DNA of 59,901 bases from Lentisphaerae bacterium ADurb.Bin082. Lineage in GTDB: Bacteria; Verrucomicrobiota; Lentisphaeria; Oligosphaerales; Oligosphaeraceae. The stretch is from assembly GCA_002070945.1 (NCBI GenBank), contig MWEG01000114.1:1-59901 (forward strand). Direction: 5' to 3'. A program made the translations under genes and the position numbers. Shown piece after piece: positions 16,810 through 26,342 of this stretch. How positions within the stretch are numbered: the first letter of the stretch is position 1; each line of letters starts with the position of its first letter. The notes beneath the pieces were generated by a model, which had not been told where the DNA came from, did no database searches, and saw only the letters and a program-made list of their open reading frames with translations.

Positions 16810-16875
16810 CGTCATGCATCCGTGCCACACCACTTACCACCCATGACAATCTATGACAATTATTGACTTTCGTGC

Positions 16876-16904
16876 TTGATTTTTCCCAGAAAAAGGCGTA
16901 TAAT
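16876..16904 (+). promoter_or_regulatory. Promoter of the EF-G gene (TTGATT-17-TATAAT)
   Basis: TTGATT (16876-16881), a 17-base spacer and a perfect TATAAT (16899-16904) about 65 bases before the ATG. This is the best match to a sigma70 promoter in the window. Another TTGACT at 16863 is too far from the -10. Confidence 0.7.
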
Positions 16905-16969
16905 ATAATTTCTGCGCGATATTTCCCGCATCACTTTTTGCACGGATAGTTTCAAGGATATTTTTTTAT

Positions 16970-19051
16970 ATGGCACGTCTGTATCCATTAGACCGGGTTC
17001 GCAATATCGGCATCATGGCGCACATTGACGCTGGCAAGACCACCTGTACGGAGCGCGTCCTTTTCTACACTGGGCGGACCCACAGGCTGGGTGAGACGCA
17101 CGATGGCAAAGCGACGATGGACTTCATGGTCCAGGAGCAGGAACGCGGCATCACCATCAGCAGCGCCGCCACCACTTGCGCCTGGCGCGATCACCAAATT
17201 AATGTCATCGACACCCCTGGACACGTCGACTTCACCGTCGAGGTGGAACGCAGCCTGCGCATCCTGGACGGCGCCATCGGCCTGTTCTGCGCTGTCGGCG
17301 GCGTCGAACCCCAGTCCGAGACCGTCTGGCGACAAGCGGAAAAATACGGTGTGCCCCGCATCTGCTTCGTCAACAAGATGGATCGCGTCGGCGCAGACTT
17401 TTTCGGCGTCGTCACCCAGATTCACAACATCCTCGGCGCCAACGTCGTGCCTTTGACTATTCCCATCGAAGAAGGCCCCGGCTTCAGCGGCATTGTCGAC
17501 CTGGTCAAAATGTGCCAAGTCAAATACATCGAAGACCGCAAGGGGACCTATCCTGTTGAAGAACCCCTGTCTGACGACTTGAAGCAGGTTGCCGCGCCCT
17601 GGCGCCGCAACCTGCTCGAAAGCGTCGCGGAGATGGATGAGGAACTGCTCGACAAATACTGCGCTGACGAACCGCTGGAGGAACAGGAAATCATCGCCGC
17701 CATCCGCACGGCCACCCGGCAGCAGAAAATCTGCCCGGTTCTCTGCGGCAGCGCCTTCCGGAACAAAGGCATCCAGCGCCTGTTGGACGCCGTGGTCGAT
17801 TTCCTGCCCAGTCCTATGGACGTCCCGGCGGCTGTAGGCACTTTGCCGGATGGAACCGAAGGCAGTCGCGCCCCGTCTGACGACCGGCCGACCGCCGCCC
17901 TCGCCTTCAAGGTCGTCACTGACAAGCACGTGGGCAAACTGATCTACATCCGGGTCTATTCCGGCACGCTCAAGGCCGGCTCCTATATTTATAATTCGAC
18001 GAAAAACAAAATCCAGCGCATCGGTCGCCTGTTCCGCATGCACGCCAACCACCAGGAAAGCATCGAAAGCCTTTACACCGGTGAAATCGGCGCAGCCATT
18101 GGCCTGGCTGACACCGCCACCGGCGACACCCTCTGCGACGAAAGCACCCCAATCGTCCTCGAATCCATCAATTTCCCGGCACCGGTCATCAGCGTCGCTG
18201 TCAAGCCCCTCAACCAAGGTGAGCGCGACAAGCTGATGGCCGCCCTGGTCAAACTGGCTGAAGAGGACCCGACCTTCACCGTCCGCCACGACCGTGAAAC
18301 CGAGGACACGATCATCTCCGGCATGGGCGAACTGCACTTGGACATCATCGTCGATCGGCTCAAGCGCGAATTCAGCGTCGAGGTCACCAGCAGCGCTCCG
18401 GAAGTGGCTTATCGGGAAACCTGCCAGAAAACCGTTGAGCACGAGGAGCGCTTCCGGAAGCAGAGCGGCGGCCACGGCCAATACGCGCATATTATCTTCA
18501 GGCTCGAACCGCAGCCAGCTGGCAACGGCTTTGAATTCGTTAACGAGGTCAAAGGCGGCAACGTTCCCAAGGAATTCATCCCAGCCGTTGAAAAAGGCAT
18601 CAAGGACGCCCTTGAGGAAGGCCCCAAGGCGGGCTACCCGGTCGTCGACGTCAAAGTCACCCTTTTAGACGGCTCGTCCCATGAAGTCGACAGCTCTGAA
18701 CTGGCGTTCCGCACCTGCGCCTCCATCGGCTTCAAGGCTGCTTTCCTTAAGGCCAGCCCGCAGCTTCTGGAGCCGATCATGCGCCTGACCGTGACCACCC
18801 CGACCGACTTCGCCGGAGCGGTCTCCGGCAATCTCAATAGTCGGCGCGGACGCATCCTCGGCCTTGACGCCCTGAGCGAAAAGGCGCAGGTAATCAAGGC
18901 CCAGGCACCGTTGTCCAACCTGTTCGGCTACACCAGCGAACTGCGCAACCTGACCCAGGGTCGAGCCGGCTTCAACATGCAATTCGACGTCTACGAGCCT
19001 ATACCCCAGAACTTGGCCGAGGAAATCATCCAAAGACGCAAGAAACAATGA
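16970..19051 (+). CDS. fusA: Translation elongation factor G
   Basis: EF-G is the GTPase that moves tRNA and mRNA through the ribosome. The 693-residue protein is full length: G1 AHIDAGKTT (17-25), switch [13 protein letters not shown]3 DTPGH, G4 NKMD, then domains II-V including GGHGQYAHI of domain IV. It stands alone with its own strong promoter, not in the usual rpsL-rpsG-fusA-tuf cluster. PVC and related bacteria often encode several EF-G forms, so this may be a second copy. AAGGA lies 11 bases before the ATG. Confidence 0.93.
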   Translation: MARLYPLDRVRNIGIMAHIDAGKTTCTERVLFYTGRTHRLGETHDGKATMDFMVQEQERGITISSAATTCAWRDHQINVIDTPGHVDFTVEVERSLRILDGAIGLFCAVGGVEPQSETVWRQAEKYGVPRICFVNKMDRVGADFFGVVTQIHNILGANVVPLTIPIEEGPGFSGIVDLVKMCQVKYIEDRKGTYPVEEPLSDDLKQVAAPWRRNLLESVAEMDEELLDKYCADEPLEEQEIIAAIRTATRQQKICPVLCGSAFRNKGIQRLLDAVVDFLPSPMDVPAAVGTLPDGTEGSRAPSDDRPTAALAFKVVTDKHVGKLIYIRVYSGTLKAGSYIYNSTKNKIQRIGRLFRMHANHQESIESLYTGEIGAAIGLADTATGDTLCDESTPIVLESINFPAPVISVAVKPLNQGERDKLMAALVKLAEEDPTFTVRHDRETEDTIISGMGELHLDIIVDRLKREFSVEVTSSAPEVAYRETCQKTVEHEERFRKQSGGHGQYAHIIFRLEPQPAGNGFEFVNEVKGGNVPKEFIPAVEKGIKDALEEGPKAGYPVVDVKVTLLDGSSHEVDSSELAFRTCASIGFKAAFLKASPQLLEPIMRLTVTTPTDFAGAVSGNLNSRRGRILGLDALSEKAQVIKAQAPLSNLFGYTSELRNLTQGRAGFNMQFDVYEPIPQNLAEEIIQRRKKQ

Positions 19052-19427
19052 ACCGCCTGCCTGTCATCCTGTTAACCAGGGAAGATTTTCTTCAAATCAG
19101 CGCTTATGTGTCTCTCTTTCAGGGCTTGTGGACATAGTACTACTATCCGCCAACTTCTTGTTTTTTGTGAAAAATTTCTGGAAAGCTAATCTTCAACTCA
19201 TTAGTATACAATGGGTAACAACAGCTTTATGCAAAATCCCGACAACATGTTTTCAGCGCTAATTGTAGTGCCCCTACGGGGCACCAGTTTGGGGGTATGC
19301 CTTCCCCCAGGCTGAAGCCTGGGGTTAAGCATGGTTAAGCGCCTACGGCGCAAAGGGGCATGACTGTAAGCACGATACATTTTTGCCGGCTGAAGGTCTG
19401 TGGAGGACACGTGTCGAAAGCTCCTTA
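19052..19427. repeat. Intergenic region made of palindromes and a shared element
   Basis: No gene is seen. 19084-19112 and 19135-19167 each have near copies on the opposite strand at 39415-39443 and 39449-39480, but in the other order. 19260-19375 holds a run of short palindromes: TGCCCC TAC GGGGCA, CCCCAGGCTGAAGCCTGGGG and GCGCC TAC GGCGC. These have the look of mobile or REP-like intergenic elements. Confidence 0.7.
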
Positions 19428-19540
19428 GTCCACTAACATCCATATAACGTCTACGTCCATTCTCCACTTCTGTCCACTTCTGTCCACAGTCCATCGTCTA
19501 CTAACGTCCACTAATGTCCATTGTCCACTGTCCACTAAAG
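19428..19540. repeat. Dispersed intergenic repeat array, copy B
   Basis: GTCCACTAAC-type units. Its core 19482-19537 is identical to 3266-3321 over 56 bases except for one base. Followed by CATTCAGCTCCTCGC and CTCGCCCCT modules and then the ROK promoter. Confidence 0.9.
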
Positions 19541-19658
19541 TGCCTTAGCCTGGGTGCCTGGCTCCGCAGCTTGCCTGGACTCCTAGGATCAAAGACTGAC
19601 CTATTACCAGCATTCAGCTCCTCGCTCCTCGCCCCTCAAAAACTGGCTCGCTCTCTTC

Positions 19659-19686
19659 TTGCCTTTCCTTGCCCGATGACTACATT
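19659..19686 (+). promoter_or_regulatory. Candidate promoter of the ROK gene (TTGCCT-16-TACATT)
   Basis: TTGCCT (19659-19664) and TACATT (19681-19686), 16 bases apart. The same arrangement occurs before iorB and, with TTGTTT, before rpiB. Confidence 0.5.
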
Positions 19687-19772
19687 ATAAGACACGCTCC
19701 CGAGTCGGTTCGCCGTCTCTGGAGGCCGACTTCACCCGTCTGTAATTTCGAGTCACGAACCAGGAAATGATC

Positions 19773-20768
19773 ATGAGCGATGAGTTGATGAATGTCCTCG
19801 GCATTGACATTGGCGGCACCAAAATCGCGGTCTGCCTTGCAGACAGTCAGGGCCACGTCCTGGCCAGCCAGCGTCTGGCCAGTGGCGCCACTGCGCCCTA
19901 CGAGCAGGTTCTTCCCCAGATTATCGGCCAGGCCCGTCAACTGATGGTCGAAACCGGCCTGGCCAACAGCATCGCCGCCTGCGGCATCTGTGCGCCCGGC
20001 CCCCTGGACATGGTCGGCGGCCGCATCATGAAGTCGCCGAACATGGCCTGGGACGCCGTCCCTATCCGGGATGACCTGGCCAAAGCCCTCGAACTGCCCG
20101 TCTACATGGACAATGACGCCAACGCCGGCGTTCTCGCCGAGTTGTTCTTCGGCTGCGCCAAAGGCAAGAAGGACGTCATCTATCTGACCATGAGCACCGG
20201 CGTCGGCGGCGGCATCATCGCCAACGGCCGACTAGTCACCGGCGTCTCTGGCATTGGCGGCGAACTCGGCCACCTGGTGCTTGACGTCAACGGCCCAATC
20301 TGCGGCTGCGGCCAGCTCGGCTGCCTGGAGGCCTACTGCGGCGGCCGCAATGTCGCCCTCCGCTTGCAGGACGCTCTCCGCTACCGCCAAGACCACGCCC
20401 TGATGCGCCTGCCGGAAGTCGATGGCAAGCTCGAAAACCTCAATTTCCAGACAGTGCGCGAAGGCGCCAAGCTCGGCATTCCCTTGGCCGTGGCCATGTG
20501 GGACGAAATCTGCATGCGCCTGGCGCAAGGCATTGGCCTGTGCATGGTGACCTTCAACCCCGAGATGATCATCTTAGGCACAGCGGCCTACTATGCCGGC
20601 GACTTCATGCTCCAGCCCGTGCTGGCCCACCTGCCGAAATTCGCCTGGAAGGAATTCCGCTCCGCCTGCGAGGTCTGCATCACTGTCCTCGGCCCTAAGG
20701 TCGGCGAGCTGGCCGGCGCCTCGGTCGCTCTCAATGGCCTGGCCGAATCCGGCAAACTCCAACTCTAA
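19773..20768 (+). CDS. ROK-family sugar kinase (glucokinase-like)
   Basis: Cytoplasmic ATP-dependent sugar kinase, 331 residues from the ATG at 19773; AGGAA sits seven bases upstream, while the ATG at 19767 overlaps that site. Motifs: GIDIGGTKIAV (10-20, phosphate binding), CAPGPLD, the catalytic DNDANAGVLAE, GTGVGGGI, and GELGHLVLD followed by the ROK zinc motif CGCGQLGCLEAYCGG. There is no N-terminal helix-turn-helix, so it is a kinase and not a repressor. Glucose or another hexose is the likely substrate. It is followed after about 65 bases by the DUF6785-like transporter gene, which may form a uptake-phosphorylation pair with it. Confidence 0.88.
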   Translation: MSDELMNVLGIDIGGTKIAVCLADSQGHVLASQRLASGATAPYEQVLPQIIGQARQLMVETGLANSIAACGICAPGPLDMVGGRIMKSPNMAWDAVPIRDDLAKALELPVYMDNDANAGVLAELFFGCAKGKKDVIYLTMSTGVGGGIIANGRLVTGVSGIGGELGHLVLDVNGPICGCGQLGCLEAYCGGRNVALRLQDALRYRQDHALMRLPEVDGKLENLNFQTVREGAKLGIPLAVAMWDEICMRLAQGIGLCMVTFNPEMIILGTAAYYAGDFMLQPVLAHLPKFAWKEFRSACEVCITVLGPKVGELAGASVALNGLAESGKLQL

Positions 20769-20835
20769 GGGACATGCCGCGGGCCGACGCGGCGCCTTGC
20801 CCGACGGCTCTGGCGGCCACCCTGGCAAGGACCTC

Positions 20836-22923
20836 ATGACCTGGCGGGCAGTAGTTATTGGATTGATCGGGGTGCTGGCGATATGCGGCTTCGGATACCT
20901 GAACGACCGCATTCTCGAACTGGAAAGCATCAACAACGGCCACCAGCTGCCCATCCTGGTGGTCGGCCTGCTCATTGTCACCGTCCTGCTCATCCATCCG
21001 CTCATCGCCCTGTTGCGGCGACCGCGGCGGCTGTCTCCGGCGGAGCTGGCGGTCATCGGCACCTTCTGCGCCTGCGCCTGCGGCATCTCGGGACGGGCCC
21101 TGGCAGAGCAATTCGCCCAGCTCCTGGTCCTCCCCCACCACTGGGAACGCATCACGCCCGGCTGGCAGACTCACCGCCTGCTCGACTACGCCCCGAAACA
21201 ACTCCTGGTTGACCCGGAACCGCAGGACGAAGTAGTCAACCGCTTCCTGACCGGCTCAACGCGCGAAGAGTCTGACAGTGCTACGCTCTGGCAGCGCTGT
21301 CAGAAAAAAATCGCCCAGACGCCCTGGCGACAATGGCGCACCCCCCTGGTGACTTGGCTGCCAATTTTCGCGCTGGGCATTGTCATCATGACGGCCTTGG
21401 CCATTGTCACCCACCGCCAATGGTCGTCGCACGAGCATCTCCAGTATCCGATTGCCAACTTCATGGGCGAACTGATTCGGCAGGACGGCGACTCCTGGTT
21501 CAACACCACCCTCCGCAACCGCCTGTTCTGGCTTGGCTTCGTCATTTTTTTCCTGATTCGGCTCAACAACGGGTTGTACCAGTGGTACCCGGAAACGATC
21601 ATTCCAATCAAGCTCAACCACTCGCTGTGGCCCTTTGCCACCAAATGGCCTGCCCTGCTCCGCAATCCCCGCGCTGGCGGGCTGCTCAACTTCAACATCT
21701 TCCCGCTCGTCATCGGCGTCGGCTTCCTCCTCAGCTCGGAAATCTCCCTCACCCTCGGCATGACCCAGATTCTCTGGGCCTGCTTCTGCATCCCAGTCAT
21801 CGGCCTGGGCTTCAATCTCGCGACCGACTATGAAATCGGCGGCTGGCGCGGCTGGCAACGCGCTGGCAGCTACATCGCCTTTGCGGTCATCCTGCTCTAT
21901 GCCGGCCGCCACGCCTACTGGGAGACGTTGAAGCGAGCCCTTGGCCTGCGGCCACCGGGCGGCCGGCTGCCGTCGCCAAGCGATCCTGAACGCGCCGCCG
22001 TCATTGCCATGCGCGTCCTCATAGTCTCCACCATTGCCCTCTGCCTGCTCATCATCCGCCTTGGCCTCACCTGGCCCATTGCCATCGGCCTCGTTTTCCT
22101 GCTGCTCGTCACCTACCTGGTTGTCGCCCGCGTCAGCGCTGAGACTGGCCTGTTCTTCATCCAGCCTGGCTGGCAGCCTTTTGGCATGCTGATGGCGCTG
22201 TTTGGCAGCTACGCGATGGGGCCGACTCCCATCGTCATCGCGGCATTCGTCTGCATTGTGCTTTGCCTTGACCCCTGCCACGCCATGATTCCCTATCTGG
22301 TCAACGGCCTGAAACTCGGCGAGCGGGGCAACGTCCGCCCGGCGACCTTAGCCTGGTCCAACTTGGCGCTGTACATGCTTGGCGCGCTGGTTGCCGTCTT
22401 TGCGGTGCTGGTGCTCAGCTATGACTTTGGCACGCCAGCGCAGTACTACTGGTCATACCAGCGCATTCCGACGCTGCCGTTCCGGGCGGCTCAGCCAGCC
22501 CTAATGCAGCTGAAGGCCATCGGCGCTTTGGAGGCCTCGGAAGGCCTCAGCGGCTGGGAACGACTGCTGGCCGTGCGTCCCTCCAGCTCCTTTCTCTGGG
22601 CCGTCGCCTTTGGCGTCATCGGGGTTCTGGCTTTCAGCTTCCTGCGCCTGCGCACGCGCTGGTGGCCTCTCCATCCCTGCCTTTTCCTGCTTTGGGAAAC
22701 GTATCCGCTCTCAGTTATGAGCCACCCCTTCCTGGTCGGTTGGCTGCTCAAGAAACTCTGCCTGCGCTTTGGCGGCAACCGTCTCGTCGTCAAACTCAAG
22801 CCGTTTGCTGTCGGCGTCATCTCTGCGGACATCATGGGCGCCCTTGTCTTCATGGCCGTCGGCCTCATTTATTATCTATGTACCGGCGACAAGCCCAAGA
22901 CCTACCGTTATTTCCCCCGCTAA
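20836..22923 (+). CDS. Large polytopic membrane protein, DUF6784/DUF6785-like
   Basis: A 695-residue inner-membrane protein with about 14 hydrophobic segments spread over its length, starting at residue 4. AAGGA lies four bases before the chosen ATG. The sequence around WSSHEHLQYPIANFMGEL, LNFNIFPLVIGVGFLLS and PYLVNGLKLGERGN resembles the DUF6785/DUF6784 families abundant in Lentisphaerota, Planctomycetota and relatives. These are distantly related to oligopeptide-transporter (OPT) proteins. The substrate is unknown. It lies between the ROK kinase and a ceramidase-like gene, 23 bases before the latter, so the three may be one operon. Confidence 0.75.
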   Translation: MTWRAVVIGLIGVLAICGFGYLNDRILELESINNGHQLPILVVGLLIVTVLLIHPLIALLRRPRRLSPAELAVIGTFCACACGISGRALAEQFAQLLVLPHHWERITPGWQTHRLLDYAPKQLLVDPEPQDEVVNRFLTGSTREESDSATLWQRCQKKIAQTPWRQWRTPLVTWLPIFALGIVIMTALAIVTHRQWSSHEHLQYPIANFMGELIRQDGDSWFNTTLRNRLFWLGFVIFFLIRLNNGLYQWYPETIIPIKLNHSLWPFATKWPALLRNPRAGGLLNFNIFPLVIGVGFLLSSEISLTLGMTQILWACFCIPVIGLGFNLATDYEIGGWRGWQRAGSYIAFAVILLYAGRHAYWETLKRALGLRPPGGRLPSPSDPERAAVIAMRVLIVSTIALCLLIIRLGLTWPIAIGLVFLLLVTYLVVARVSAETGLFFIQPGWQPFGMLMALFGSYAMGPTPIVIAAFVCIVLCLDPCHAMIPYLVNGLKLGERGNVRPATLAWSNLALYMLGALVAVFAVLVLSYDFGTPAQYYWSYQRIPTLPFRAAQPALMQLKAIGALEASEGLSGWERLLAVRPSSSFLWAVAFGVIGVLAFSFLRLRTRWWPLHPCLFLLWETYPLSVMSHPFLVGWLLKKLCLRFGGNRLVVKLKPFAVGVISADIMGALVFMAVGLIYYLCTGDKPKTYRYFPR

Positions 22924-22946
22924 CTACTTGCAGAAGGAATACCGTC

Positions 22947-24217
22947 ATGTCCCTTTTCGCCGCCTTTGCCGCTTTTGACATCACCCCTGCCATTGGCATG
23001 GACATACCAGGAGGCTTTTCGCCACGCCCTGGCACCGGCGTCAGCATGCCGCTCCAGGCTCGGGCGGCCGCTTTTGAAAACCTTGGCAGCAGCCTGATCA
23101 TCATCGGCGTTGACGCCGTCTCCCTCAATTTTGACACCGCCAACGCCATCAAGGCTGAAATCAGCGCTGCCACCGGGCTGGCGCCGCGCCGGATTGCGAT
23201 TGTGGCCAGCCACACCCATAGCGGCGGCCCTGCCAACGCCGTCCTCGGTACCGACGCCAATCCCGCGTATTTGGCCGAACTGGTCGCTGGCGCTGCCAAG
23301 GCCGGCATTACGGCTTGGCGCCAGGTTCCCACGACTGCCCTGGCTGGGCCTTTAACCGCCGCTGGCTCGGCAAGGATGGCAAACACCACACCAATCCCGG
23401 CAAATGCAATCCAGACATGCTCCACCCAGCCGGCCCCGCTGACCCCGAAGTGGCCGTCATCGCGGTTCGCGACCAGAAGGGGAACCTCCTCGGCATGATC
23501 GCCAACTTCGCCTGCCACAGCACTGTCATTTCGCAAGGCGAGTTTTCGCCTGACTACTGCGGCTACTGGGAAAAACAGCTTCAGGCACGCTACGGCCAAA
23601 GCGCCATTCTCGTCTTCCTCAACGGCGCCTGCGGCGACATCAACCAGATCGACTTCTCCGTCAACAGCAAACGCGAAAGCGGCCCTGAACACGCCGAGAA
23701 AATGGCCGCCGCCCTGGCTGACGCCGCTGACAACGCCCTTGCCGGAAAGTCTTTTGACCCTGATCCGGTTCTATCCTGGGCCGGGGCCGACGTCGCCATC
23801 ACTTATCGGCCGTTGTCGTCCGAACAACTTGCCGCTGACCGTGCCCTGGTCTCTTCTGACGCCCCTTGGAACGCGGCCAAATGGCAGGCGCGCGACCGCC
23901 TTCTCTTAGCCGAGGAAATCAGCGGTCGCTGGTCCATCCCCTGCCCGGTTGACGTTTACGGGATTGGTTCGACCGCCATCGCTGCTGCGCCTTGGCAGCC
24001 TTTCTGCGCCTTTGGCCTTGAACTCAAAGCCATCGCTCCCAAGCGCGTCATGGTCGCCATGCTTGCCAACGGCAACATCGGCTATGTTCCGACCCCGGAA
24101 GCCTTCCTGGGCGGCGGCTATGAACCCACTCATTGCCGCGGCAGTCGGCACACCCCTGACACCGGCGACATCATCAGCCAGGCCAGCCAGCAGCTCCTCA
24201 AAATCGTCCTGAAATAA
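22947..24217 (+). pseudogene. Neutral/alkaline ceramidase-like hydrolase, interrupted by a frameshift
   Basis: The N-terminal half (ATG 22947, AAGGA eight bases upstream) reads as AAFDITPAIGM, VDAVSLNF and VASHTHSGGPAN, the metal-binding start of the neutral ceramidase-like family, and ends at a stop at 23498. From about 23320 the homology continues in another frame (net -1): GWAFNRRWLGKDG, HPAGPADPEV, FACHST, LNGACGDINQ, ending at 24217. The join lies near 23321-23335. Restored, the protein would be about 423 residues with no signal peptide. The family includes ceramidases, but most bacterial cytoplasmic homologues have unknown substrates. No long homopolymer is at the break. It may be a real lesion or a base-calling error. 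An intact paralogue lies at 31333. Confidence 0.75.
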
Positions 24218-24291
24218 CCGATAGCCACGGCAAAGAACACACAAAACAACAGTTTCTCGCCCCTAAAAATGCCCCTCGCACCTGTCCTTGC

Positions 24292-24386
24292 CCACTGTCC
24301 ACTAAAGTCCACTTCTGTCCACAGTCCATCGTCTACTAACGTCCATTAAAGTCCACTAACGTCCATTGTCCACTGTCCACTAAAAA
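24292..24386. repeat. Dispersed intergenic repeat array, copy C
   Basis: Core 24317-24382 equals copies A and B with one extra 10-bp unit (GTCCATTAAA). It is preceded by AACAGTTTCTCGCCCCT, also found at about 3070 and 11168, so whole module combinations recur. The interval 24218-24521 holds no gene. Confidence 0.9.
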
Positions 24387-24398
24387 CTGCCAGCGTCA

Positions 24399-24426
24399 TT
24401 GTTTTTCCCTCCCAAGCAATTACATT
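24399..24426 (+). promoter_or_regulatory. Candidate promoter of rpiB-glyA (TTGTTT-16-TACATT)
   Basis: TTGTTT (24399-24404) and TACATT (24421-24426), 16 bases apart, about 95 bases before the start codon. Confidence 0.5.
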
Positions 24427-24521
24427 AATTTTTTTCACCCAGGTCATGCTTTCCAGGCGATGGTTTCGACGTTGCCGGCGCAGACCAGGATTTCGGATTT
24501 GAGCACTAAGAAAGGGCGTCC

Positions 24522-25088
24522 ATGACTGCGTTTCAAGACTGGCAAACAGATTCTGATAAGATCATCCTCGGCGTAGCGACTGACCATGGCGGTCTTGCCA
24601 AGAAAACCCTGGTTCTGGCAAAGCTGAAAGAATGGGGCGTCGCCGCCGTCGATCTTGGCCCGACCACTGAGCAGCCTGATGACGACTATCCGGACTTCGC
24701 TGTCAAGCTCGTCGAAGCTCTCCGTCAGAAGACGGTCACGGCTGGGCTTCTCATCTGCCGTTCTGGCATTGGCATGTCCATTGTCGCCAACCGCTTTCAT
24801 GGCATTCGAGCCGCCCTGTGCACCACTCCGGCCGCAGCCGCCCTCAGCCGCAGCCACAACGCCTCCAACATCCTTGTCTCCGGCGGCGACCAGATGCCTG
24901 ACGACGACTTCCTGGCTACGGTCAAGGCCTGGCTGGAAACCCCCTTCTCACAAAAAGAGCGCCATATTCGCCGACTCCGCAAAGCCGAAACCATGACTGT
25001 TGACGACAACGAGACTTTGCAGTTCGCTGATCCCGAAATCGCCGCCATCATGGCTCGCGAAACCGCCAGAACCGCGGCCTCGAACTGA
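24522..25088 (+). CDS. rpiB: Ribose-5-phosphate isomerase B domain with the N-terminal start of GlyA
   Basis: RpiB interconverts ribose 5-phosphate and ribulose 5-phosphate. Residues 14-150 are Rpi[13 protein letters not shown] (17-28), the catalytic cysteine in [14 protein letters not shown] (Cys79), GIRAALC and [14 protein letters not shown]. Residues about 160-183 ([21 protein letters not shown]) are not RpiB. They match the usual first residues of serine hydroxymethyltransferase, and the rest of that enzyme continues immediately in a different frame. So this gene and the next look like one fused rpiB-glyA gene broken at the junction by a net -1 shift near 25065-25075. The frame closes at TGA 25086-25088. 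Confidence 0.85.
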   Translation: MTAFQDWQTDSDKIILGVATDHGGLAKKTLVLAKLKEWGVAAVDLGPTTEQPDDDYPDFAVKLVEALRQKTVTAGLLICRSGIGMSIVANRFHGIRAALCTTPAAAALSRSHNASNILVSGGDQMPDDDFLATVKAWLETPFSQKERHIRRLRKAETMTVDDNETLQFADPEIAAIMARETARTAASN

Positions 25089-25141
25089 TTGCGTCAGAGA
25101 ATTTCGCCAGTCCGGCCGTCCGCGCCGCTGCTGGCTCGATC

Positions 25142-26257
25142 ATGACGAACAAGTACGCTGAGGGCTATCCAGGCAAGCGCTACTATAACGGCTGCATCCA
25201 CGTTGACGAAGCCGAGGCGCTCGCCATTGACCGCGCCTGTCGGCTCTTCGGTGCTGAAGCCGCCAACGTGCAGGCCCATTCCGGCAGCCAGGCCAACATG
25301 GGCGCCTACTTCGCCATTCTCAACCCCGGCGACACGGTCCTGGCCATGCGCCTTGACCACGGCGGCCACCTGACCCACGGCCACAATGTCAACTTCAGCG
25401 GCCGCCTCTACAACTTTGTCGGCTATGGCGTCTCCCCAGACACTGAACAGATTGACTACGAAGAAGTTGCTCGCCTGGCCCATGAGCATAAGCCAAAGCT
25501 CCTGCTGGCTGGCGCCAGCGCGTATCCACGCATCATCGACTTTGCCCGGCTCCGAGCCATTGCTGACGAGGTCGGCGCCTTCCTCATGGTCGACATGGCG
25601 CACATCGCCGGCCTGGTCGCTGCCGGCGTCCACCCAAGCCCAGTGCCATATTGCGACATCGTCACCTCCACCACTCACAAGACCCTGCGCGGCCCGCGCG
25701 GCGGACTCGTCCTCTGCAAGGAAAGCCTGGCCAAGAAAATCAACTCCCAGGTCTTCCCCGGCATCCAGGGCGGTCCGCTCATGCACATCATCGCTGCCAA
25801 GGCTGTCTGCTTCAAGGAAGCCATGACCCCGGCCTTTGCCGCCTATCAGCGCCAAGTCGTCAAGAATGCCGCCTGCCTGGCGGACGCCTTGCAGAAACAA
25901 GGCTTCCGCATCGTCTCTGGCGGCACTGACAACCACCTGATGCTCGTCGACCTCCGGCCCAAGGGTTCCACTGGCAAGGCTGCTGCCACCGCCTTGGATG
26001 AGGCCGACATCACTGTCAACATGAACCTGATTCCGTTTGACCCGGAAAAACCGTTCGTCACCAGCGGCATCCGCATTGGCACCCCAGCGGTGACCACCCG
26101 CGGCATGAAAGAGCCGGAAATGCAGGCCATCGCCGCCCTGATCGCCAAGGTCGTGGAAAACATTGACAGCGACAGCGTCAAGGCGGAGGTACGCGCCGCC
26201 GTCCATGCCTTGACCGACCGGTTCCCGATGCCACAGCTGGTGTCCGAATGGGACTGA
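25142..26257 (+). CDS. glyA: Serine hydroxymethyltransferase (main part)
   Basis: PLP enzyme converting serine and tetrahydrofolate to glycine and methylene-THF. From the ATG at 25142 the frame gives 371 residues: [43 protein letters not shown], the PLP lysine in [13 protein letters not shown] (Lys codon 25679-25681) and [18 protein letters not shown]. Homology in the same frame begins earlier, at about 25064 ([20 protein letters not shown]), and the preceding residues lie in the rpiB frame. Starting at 25142 would lose the conserved LIASENF segment, so the enzyme probably depends on the fused reading or the break is an artefact. Loss of this central one-carbon enzyme would be costly. Confidence 0.88.
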   Translation: MTNKYAEGYPGKRYYNGCIHVDEAEALAIDRACRLFGAEAANVQAHSGSQANMGAYFAILNPGDTVLAMRLDHGGHLTHGHNVNFSGRLYNFVGYGVSPDTEQIDYEEVARLAHEHKPKLLLAGASAYPRIIDFARLRAIADEVGAFLMVDMAHIAGLVAAGVHPSPVPYCDIVTSTTHKTLRGPRGGLVLCKESLAKKINSQVFPGIQGGPLMHIIAAKAVCFKEAMTPAFAAYQRQVVKNAACLADALQKQGFRIVSGGTDNHLMLVDLRPKGSTGKAAATALDEADITVNMNLIPFDPEKPFVTSGIRIGTPAVTTRGMKEPEMQAIAALIAKVVENIDSDSVKAEVRAAVHALTDRFPMPQLVSEWD

Positions 26258-26342
26258 ATCTGTTCCGCGCCCACGCCATCATCGCAATTCAACCCGCCTG
26301 ACGGCGGCGGCAGTCCACGATCATCGCCGCGTTCACCTTGCC

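Noticed and set aside
19052..19772. tRNA or structured RNA gene in the long EF-G/ROK spacer
   Set aside because: The palindromes there are short and of the repeat type; no cloverleaf or conserved RNA motif could be made out.
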